A stretch of 64,000 bases of DNA. Origin: Streptomyces anulatus (GTDB taxonomy: Bacteria; Actinomycetota; Actinomycetes; Streptomycetales; Streptomycetaceae). The notes below the pieces were generated by a model that was not told where the DNA came from, did no database searches, and saw nothing but the letters and a program-made list of their open reading frames with translations. Each line of letters starts with the position of its first letter. The first letter of the stretch is position 1. The DNA is taken from positions 62,001-126,000 of the forward strand of contig NZ_BMVK01000016.1 of the NCBI RefSeq assembly GCF_014650675.1. Reading direction: 5' to 3'. The position numbers and the translations under genes were made by a program. Below, in pieces: positions 59,568 to 64,000 of the stretch.

Positions 59568-62150
59568 TCAGCTCGGCAGCACCGGCAGCAGGTCCGGCAG
59601 GTGGCCGTCCGAGGCCGTGGCCGCCGCGACGCGTTCGGCCGGGACCTCCCCGTACAGGGTCGTGCGGGGGCGGGACGGGCGGCCCGCGAGTTCGGCGATG
59701 GCCTCCAGGCCCTGGATCGAGCGGTACGAGCCGTAACTCGACCCGGCCATGCGGGAGATGGTCTCCTCCATCAGCGTGCCGCCCAGGTCGTTCGCGCCCG
59801 AGCGGAGCATCTCCGCCGCACCCTCCGTGCCGAGCTTCACCCAGCTCGTCTGGATGTTGGTGATGTGCGGGTGGAGGAGCAGCCGGGCCATGGCCGTGAC
59901 CGCGCGGTTGTCGCGGTCCGTCGGGCCGGGACGCGCGATACCGGCCAGGTAGACCGGGGCGTTGGTGTGGATGAAGGGGAGCGTCACGAACTCCGTCAGG
60001 CCGCCGGTCTCCTGCTGGAGTCGGGCGAGGGTGCGGAAGTGGCCGAGCCAGTGGCGGGGCTGGTCCACATGCCCGTACATCATCGTCGAGGACGAGCGCA
60101 GGCCCACCTCGTGCGCCGTCCTGATGACCTCCAGCCAGGTGGCCGTGGGCAGTTTGCCCTTGGTGAGGACCCAGCGGACCTCGTCGTCCAGGATCTCCGC
60201 CGCCGTGCCGGGGATCGAGTCGAGCCCGGCCTCCTTGGCGGCGGTCAGCCAGTCGCGGATCGACATACCGGTGCGGGTCGCCCCGTTGACGACCTCCATC
60301 GGCGAGAACGCGTGGACGTGCATGCCGGGGACGCGTTCCTTCACCGCGCGGGCGATGTCGAAGTACGCCGTCCCGGGCAGGTCCGGGTGGATGCCGCCCT
60401 GCATGCAGACCTCGACCGCGCCGACGTCCCACGCCTGCGCCGCCCGGTCCGCGACCTGGTCCAGGGAGAGCGTGTACGCGTCGGCGTCCGTGCGGCGCTG
60501 GGCGAAGGCGCAGAAGCGGCAGCCGGTGTAGCAGACGTTGGTGAAGTTGATGTTCCGCGTGACGATGTACGTGACGTCGTCGCCGACCACGTCCTTGCGC
60601 AGCGCGTCGGCGATCCGGCACAGCTCGTCCAGCGCCGGGCCGTCCGCGTGGAGCAGGGCGAGCGCCTGGTCGTCGGTGAGCTTCGTCGGGTCGTCGGCGG
60701 CCTGGCCCAGCGCCTGGCGTACGTCGGCGTCGATGCGGGAGGGCACCATGCCGGGGGCCGCCGCCTCGCGGAGCGCCTCCCAGTCCCCGTACACCTCGTC
60801 GAAGTCGTCGCGGCGGTCGCCGGTGCGGCCCTCGGTGTCGATGGTGGCGTGCAGGTCGGTGCGGCCGGAGGAGGTGAATCCCTCGTCCGGCTCCTGCCAC
60901 GGGAGGCCGACCGGGATCGCGTCCTCGCGGGCCAGACCCGTCTCCGGGTCGGCCAGGGCGCGGACGTGCGGGAGGAGGCGGGGATCGAGCCAGGGCTCGC
61001 CGCGCTGGATGAACTCCGGGTAGATGGTCAGGCGTTCACGGAGCGTGAAGCCCGAGTCCGCCGTCTTCGCGGCCAGTTCGTCGATGTGCGGCCAGGGGCG
61101 CTCGGGGTTCACATGGTCGGGTGTGAGCGGCGAGACCCCGCCCCAGTCGTCGATGCCCGCGCCGATGAGGAGCGCGTACTCGGCGTCCACCAGGTTCGGC
61201 GGGGCCTGGATCCGGGCGGACGGGCCGAGGATGTGCCGGGCCACCGCGATGGCGGCGGCCAGCTCCTCCAGCTCCGCGTCGGGCATCCCGCGCATCGCCG
61301 TGTCCGGCTTGGCGCGGAAGTTCTGCACGATGACTTCCTGGATGCCGTGGTAGGCGCGGGCCGTCTTCCGCAGCTCGAAGAGGGAGTCGGCGCGCTCCTC
61401 GTAGGACTCGCCGATCCCGATCAGGATGCCGGTGGTGAAGGGGACGTTGGAGCGCCCCGCGTCCTCCAGGACGCGCAGCCGTACGGCCGGTTCCTTGTCC
61501 GGGGAGCCGTGGTGCGGGCCGCCCGGCTCGGACCACAGGCGGGTCGCCGTCGTCTCCAGCATCATCCCCATCGAGGGGGCGACGGGCTTCAGGCGCTGGA
61601 GGTCGGTCCAGGTCATCACGCCCGGGTTGAGGTGGGGCAGCAGACCCGTCTCCTCCAGGACCCGGATCGCCATCGCCCGTACGTACGCGAGCGTGTCGTC
61701 GTACCCCTCCGCCTCCAGCCACTCCCGCGCCTCGGGCCACCGGTCCTCGGGGCGGTCGCCGAGCGTGAACAGCGCTTCCTTGCAGCCCATCGCCGTGCCT
61801 TCGCGGGCGATGGCCAGCACCTCGTCGGGCGACAGGAACATGCCGTGGCCGGCCCGCCGGAGCTTGCCGGGGACGGTGACGAAGGTGCAGTAGTGGCACT
61901 TGTCACGGCAGAGGCGGGTGAGCGGGATGAAGACCTTGCGCGAGTACGTGATCACGCCCGGCCGGCCCGCCGCCTCCAGGCCCGCGTCCCGGACGCGGGC
62001 GGCCGACGCCGCGAGGTCCGTCAGATCGTCGCCGCGCGCCTGAAGCAGGACGGCGGCCTCGGTCACGTCGAGGGCGACACCGTCGCGGGCGCGTTTGAGC
62101 GCGCGCCGCATGGCGTTGGAGGTCGGGCGTCCGCTCTGAGCATCGGTCAT
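59568..62150 (-). CDS. fbiC: FO synthase, bifunctional CofG/CofH (FbiC)
   Basis: The 860-residue fused enzyme carries two radical-SAM domains. The N-terminal (CofG-like) one has CRDKCHYCTF and the C-terminal (CofH-like) one CYTGCRFCAF, each a CxxxCxxC cluster. It makes FO (the deazaflavin of coenzyme F420) from tyrosine and the pyrimidine intermediate of riboflavin synthesis. The usual actinobacterial form is fused, as here. TATGCT lies 6 nt before ATG 62150, suggesting a leaderless transcript. All conserved blocks appear intact. Confidence 0.95.
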   Translation of the reverse strand: MTDAQSGRPTSNAMRRALKRARDGVALDVTEAAVLLQARGDDLTDLAASAARVRDAGLEAAGRPGVITYSRKVFIPLTRLCRDKCHYCTFVTVPGKLRRAGHGMFLSPDEVLAIAREGTAMGCKEALFTLGDRPEDRWPEAREWLEAEGYDDTLAYVRAMAIRVLEETGLLPHLNPGVMTWTDLQRLKPVAPSMGMMLETTATRLWSEPGGPHHGSPDKEPAVRLRVLEDAGRSNVPFTTGILIGIGESYEERADSLFELRKTARAYHGIQEVIVQNFRAKPDTAMRGMPDAELEELAAAIAVARHILGPSARIQAPPNLVDAEYALLIGAGIDDWGGVSPLTPDHVNPERPWPHIDELAAKTADSGFTLRERLTIYPEFIQRGEPWLDPRLLPHVRALADPETGLAREDAIPVGLPWQEPDEGFTSSGRTDLHATIDTEGRTGDRRDDFDEVYGDWEALREAAAPGMVPSRIDADVRQALGQAADDPTKLTDDQALALLHADGPALDELCRIADALRKDVVGDDVTYIVTRNINFTNVCYTGCRFCAFAQRRTDADAYTLSLDQVADRAAQAWDVGAVEVCMQGGIHPDLPGTAYFDIARAVKERVPGMHVHAFSPMEVVNGATRTGMSIRDWLTAAKEAGLDSIPGTAAEILDDEVRWVLTKGKLPTATWLEVIRTAHEVGLRSSSTMMYGHVDQPRHWLGHFRTLARLQQETGGLTEFVTLPFIHTNAPVYLAGIARPGPTDRDNRAVTAMARLLLHPHITNIQTSWVKLGTEGAAEMLRSGANDLGGTLMEETISRMAGSSYGSYRSIQGLEAIAELAGRPSRPRTTLYGEVPAERVAAATASDGHLPDLLPVLPS

Positions 62151-62307
62151 GAACCGAGCATACGAGCGACGTGCGCGCGCCGGACCAGGGCATCGGGGGT
62201 CGCTTGTCGAGGATGCGCCGGTCGCGACGTGCCCGTAGTCACTCGTGCGGGCCGACTCACCCGGATGAGACCCCGCCGACGGTGTCCTCACGCTTAGTGT
62301 CGGAACG

Positions 62308-63027
62308 GTGATGGAAACGATCGTCCTCGACATCGGCGAAACCCTCGTACGCGACGACCGGCACTGGGCGTCCTGGGCCAACTGGCTCGGCGTACCGCCG
62401 CACACGCTCAGTGCGCTGGTGGGCGCGGCCGTCGCCCAGGGCCGCGAGGCCACGGACGCGCTGCGTGTCCTGCGGCCCGATATGGACGTCGAGGAGGCCT
62501 ACCGCGCGCGGGCCGCCGCCGGGCGCGGAGAACACCTCGACGAGTCGGACCTCTACCAGGACGTCCGGCCCGCGCTGGGCGAGCTGCGGGCCGCGGGCAT
62601 CCGGGTCGTGGTGGCGGGGAACGGCACCGTCCGGGCCGGGGAGCTGCTGCGGGGCCTGGACCTGCCCGCCGACCTGGTGGTCACCTCGGACGAGTGGGGC
62701 GCCCGGAAGCCGGACCCGGAGTTCTTCGCACGGCTGGCCGAGGTGGCGGGCGCGGCCCCGGAGTCGACGCTGTACGTGGGCGACCACCCGGCCGAGGACC
62801 TGTTCCCGGCCGCGGCGGCAGGGATGCGGACGGCGCATCTGCGGCGGGGGCCGTACGGGCACTGGTGGGCGGAACACCCGGACGTGGTGGAGACGGCGGA
62901 CTTCCGCATCGACGCGCTGACGGAGCTGGTGGGGCTGGCGGGGGCCGCGGTCCCGGACGCGCCGGATGCTTCGCCCGGCGAGGAGGACAAGGTGGTGCGG
63001 CGGGGCGGGTTGAGGTCGGTCCGGTGA
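62308..63027 (+). CDS. HAD-superfamily hydrolase
   Basis: The 239-residue protein has HAD motif I as DIGETLV (the Dx(D/G)xT form with Gly), a four-helix cap, motif II VVVAGNGT-like, the Lys in WGARKPDPEFF and motif IV in YVGDHPAEDLFPA. It should be a phosphatase or dehalogenase-like hydrolase; G replaces the usual second Asp, but nearby families tolerate it. TAGTGT ends 7 nt before GTG 62308. ATG 62311 is the alternative. It is divergent from fbiC. Confidence 0.85.
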   Translation: MMETIVLDIGETLVRDDRHWASWANWLGVPPHTLSALVGAAVAQGREATDALRVLRPDMDVEEAYRARAAAGRGEHLDESDLYQDVRPALGELRAAGIRVVVAGNGTVRAGELLRGLDLPADLVVTSDEWGARKPDPEFFARLAEVAGAAPESTLYVGDHPAEDLFPAAAAGMRTAHLRRGPYGHWWAEHPDVVETADFRIDALTELVGLAGAAVPDAPDASPGEEDKVVRRGGLRSVR

Positions 63028-63122
63028 GCGCGCCCAGCCCGTCCGGCGTGCGCCCTTCCAGCCGGGCCGGGGTGGGGCCCCGTGCCGGGCGCCGGGCGGC
63101 CCAGACGGGCTGAGGTGGGGCC

Positions 63123-63327
63123 CTAGGGGGTGTCTTGTCGATCAGGCCGGATCAGGGAGCGGGGTCCGGTGCCGTGCATCGCAAGGCGGAGGAGGGAGTC
63201 GGATGGGGTCTCCCCTGCTCGAACGAAGTTGAGAGCTTGGGGAAGGAGCGTCGGGGACCGACGACAACGCCGCGAGGTGCGGTGCCGGACCCCGCGAGCC
63301 CGGCCTGATCGGCAAGACACCCCCTAG
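63123..63327. mobile_element. 205-bp MITE-like element with 28-bp terminal inverted repeats
   Basis: The ends are CTAGGGGGTGTCTTGTCGATC plus AGGCCGG (63123-63150) and its inverse with one mismatch (63300-63327). A second inverted pair (GCGGGGTCCGG) lies inside. No transposase is encoded. Such palindromic elements recur between Streptomyces genes and are probably non-autonomous relatives of an IS. The right terminal repeat contains the stop codon of the penicillin-binding-protein gene. Confidence 0.75.
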
Positions 63328-64000
63328 TCCCCCAGCACCGCCTGCATCACGCTCTTCGCGATCGGGGCGCCGAGCCGGCCGCCCGAGATGTCGGAGCGGG
63401 AGATGTCCATGTCCGTCGGGTCGATGAACACGGCGACCGCGACCGAACGGCCGTCGTCCTTCTTGCCGTAGCTGACGAACCAGCCGTACGGGACCTCGTC
63501 GCGGACGTTCACGCCGCGCTGGGCGGTGCCCGTCTTGCCGCCGACCGTCACACCGTCGATCAGGGCGCGCTGGGCGCTGCCCTCCTTCGCGGTGTGCTCC
63601 ATCATCTCCTGGACCTTCTTCGCCGTCTCGGGCGAGACGGCCTGGCTCATCTCCATCGGCTCGTTCTTCTCCAGCGTGGAGAGGTCCGGGCCGCGCAGCT
63701 CGTCGACGATGTAGGGCTGCATCAGCTTGCCGTCGTTGGCGAGGGCCGCCGTGACCATCGCCATCTGCATCGGGGTGCTGGTGAGGCTGCCCTGGCCCAT
63801 GCCGGTGAGGGCCGTGCCGGGCTTGTCGAGCTTCGGCGGGTAGAGGCTCTTCGTGGCGAGCATGTCGCCGAACTCCTCCGCGTACACGTCCTCGTTGAAG
63901 CCGAACTTCTCCGCCGTCTCCCGCATCCGGTCCTCGCCCAGCTCGGACGCCGCGTCGAGGAAGACGTTGTTGCAGGAGTACTGCATGGCGGTCTTCATCG
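63324..64000 (-). CDS. penicillin-binding protein transpeptidase, 3' part (runs off the window)
   Basis: About 225 C-terminal residues are visible. They include YSCNNVF (the SxN motif) and VGGKTGTAQR (the KTG motif) of a class B transpeptidase similar to Streptomyces PBP2-type proteins of the FtsI/PbpA group. It cross-links peptidoglycan. The SxxK motif lies outside the window, to the right. The TAG stop falls in the CTAG end of the MITE-like element, so the last residues may have been set by that insertion. Confidence 0.9.
   Translation of the reverse strand, partial: MKTAMQYSCNNVFLDAASELGEDRMRETAEKFGFNEDVYAEEFGDMLATKSLYPPKLDKPGTALTGMGQGSLTSTPMQMAMVTAALANDGKLMQPYIVDELRGPDLSTLEKNEPMEMSQAVSPETAKKVQEMMEHTAKEGSAQRALIDGVTVGGKTGTAQRGVNVRDEVPYGWFVSYGKKDDGRSVAVAVFIDPTDMDISRSDISGGRLGAPIAKSVMQAVLGD

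Noticed and set aside
59601..62297. 898-codon plus-strand open frame opposite fbiC
   Set aside because: It mirrors fbiC, whose two radical-SAM cysteine motifs are intact.
63130..63327. two 65-codon open frames inside the MITE-like element
   Set aside because: They come from the terminal inverted repeats (both begin MSCRSGR) and have no ribosome-binding site.

Overview
The window is a stretch of Streptomyces chromosome. The evidence is very high G+C with strong third-position G/C, a gene for the Streptomyces sigma factor HrdD, an XRE/DUF397 regulator pair, FO (coenzyme F420) synthase FbiC, a GOLPH3-like GPP34 protein, a rare TTA leucine codon, and many start codons placed about 7 nt after a -10 hexamer. 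No rRNA, phage structural gene, integrase or CRISPR array is seen.

Layout. 0-5.6 kb (minus strand) is a tightly coupled six-gene operon: a membrane cytochrome-like subunit, a molybdopterin oxidoreductase, a four-cluster ferredoxin, a Tat-type Rieske protein and two small proteins. 5.8-11.1 kb has a P1/NylC-type autoproteolytic peptidase followed by 25-bp tandem repeats, a conserved Streptomyces protein, and a divergent DHA2 exporter/WYL-regulator pair sharing an operator. 11.2-18.0 kb has hrdD behind an exact SigR-type promoter, a questin-oxidase-like protein, a DOPA-type extradiol dioxygenase, a MarR regulator, a second DHA2 exporter and a TetR regulator. 18.3-23.2 kb has a secreted M6-like metalloprotease, an acyl-CoA ligase and an ECF sigma factor translationally coupled to a membrane protein.

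23.4-31.2 kb begins with tRNA-Arg(CCU) and is the most unusual part. It first carries a minus-strand operon (Nudix-wHTH regulator, MTA/SAH-nucleosidase-like protein, large membrane protein, small four-helix membrane protein). The nucleosidase-like protein and the large membrane protein share a short amyloid-type motif, GSTVGI-x-A-(x)2-V-(x)2-S-x-VY. This is the layout expected of a nucleosidase-effector/membrane-partner immunity pair, and the effector gene has an in-frame TTA codon. Next to it is a second putative defence module: a GHKL ATPase joined to a DUF3883 nuclease-like domain, translationally coupled to an unknown partner.

31.4-44 kb holds an aminoglycoside-phosphotransferase-family protein, an ATP-grasp protein, membrane proteins, a D,D-carboxypeptidase with a very long acidic tail, GPP34, the XRE/DUF397 pair and a divergent hypothetical/SDR pair with a TetR-like operator. 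44-50 kb holds a sodium:solute symporter, an ADP-ribosylglycohydrolase homologue that has lost its metal-binding aspartates, a small P-loop kinase and a STAND ATPase with TPRs. 50-57.5 kb holds an SDR with a defective N terminus, an MFS exporter, an FAD oxidase, a LuxR regulator, a TetR regulator and a NEP1-like (NPP1) secreted protein. 57.7-64 kb holds an aldo/keto reductase behind a MerR-type 19-bp-spacer promoter, a methyltransferase, fbiC, an HAD hydrolase, a 205-bp MITE-like element and the 3' end of a penicillin-binding protein gene whose stop codon lies in the element's terminal repeat.

All product calls come from reading the sequence. No database search was run, and start sites were judged from ribosome-binding sites or -10 spacing.
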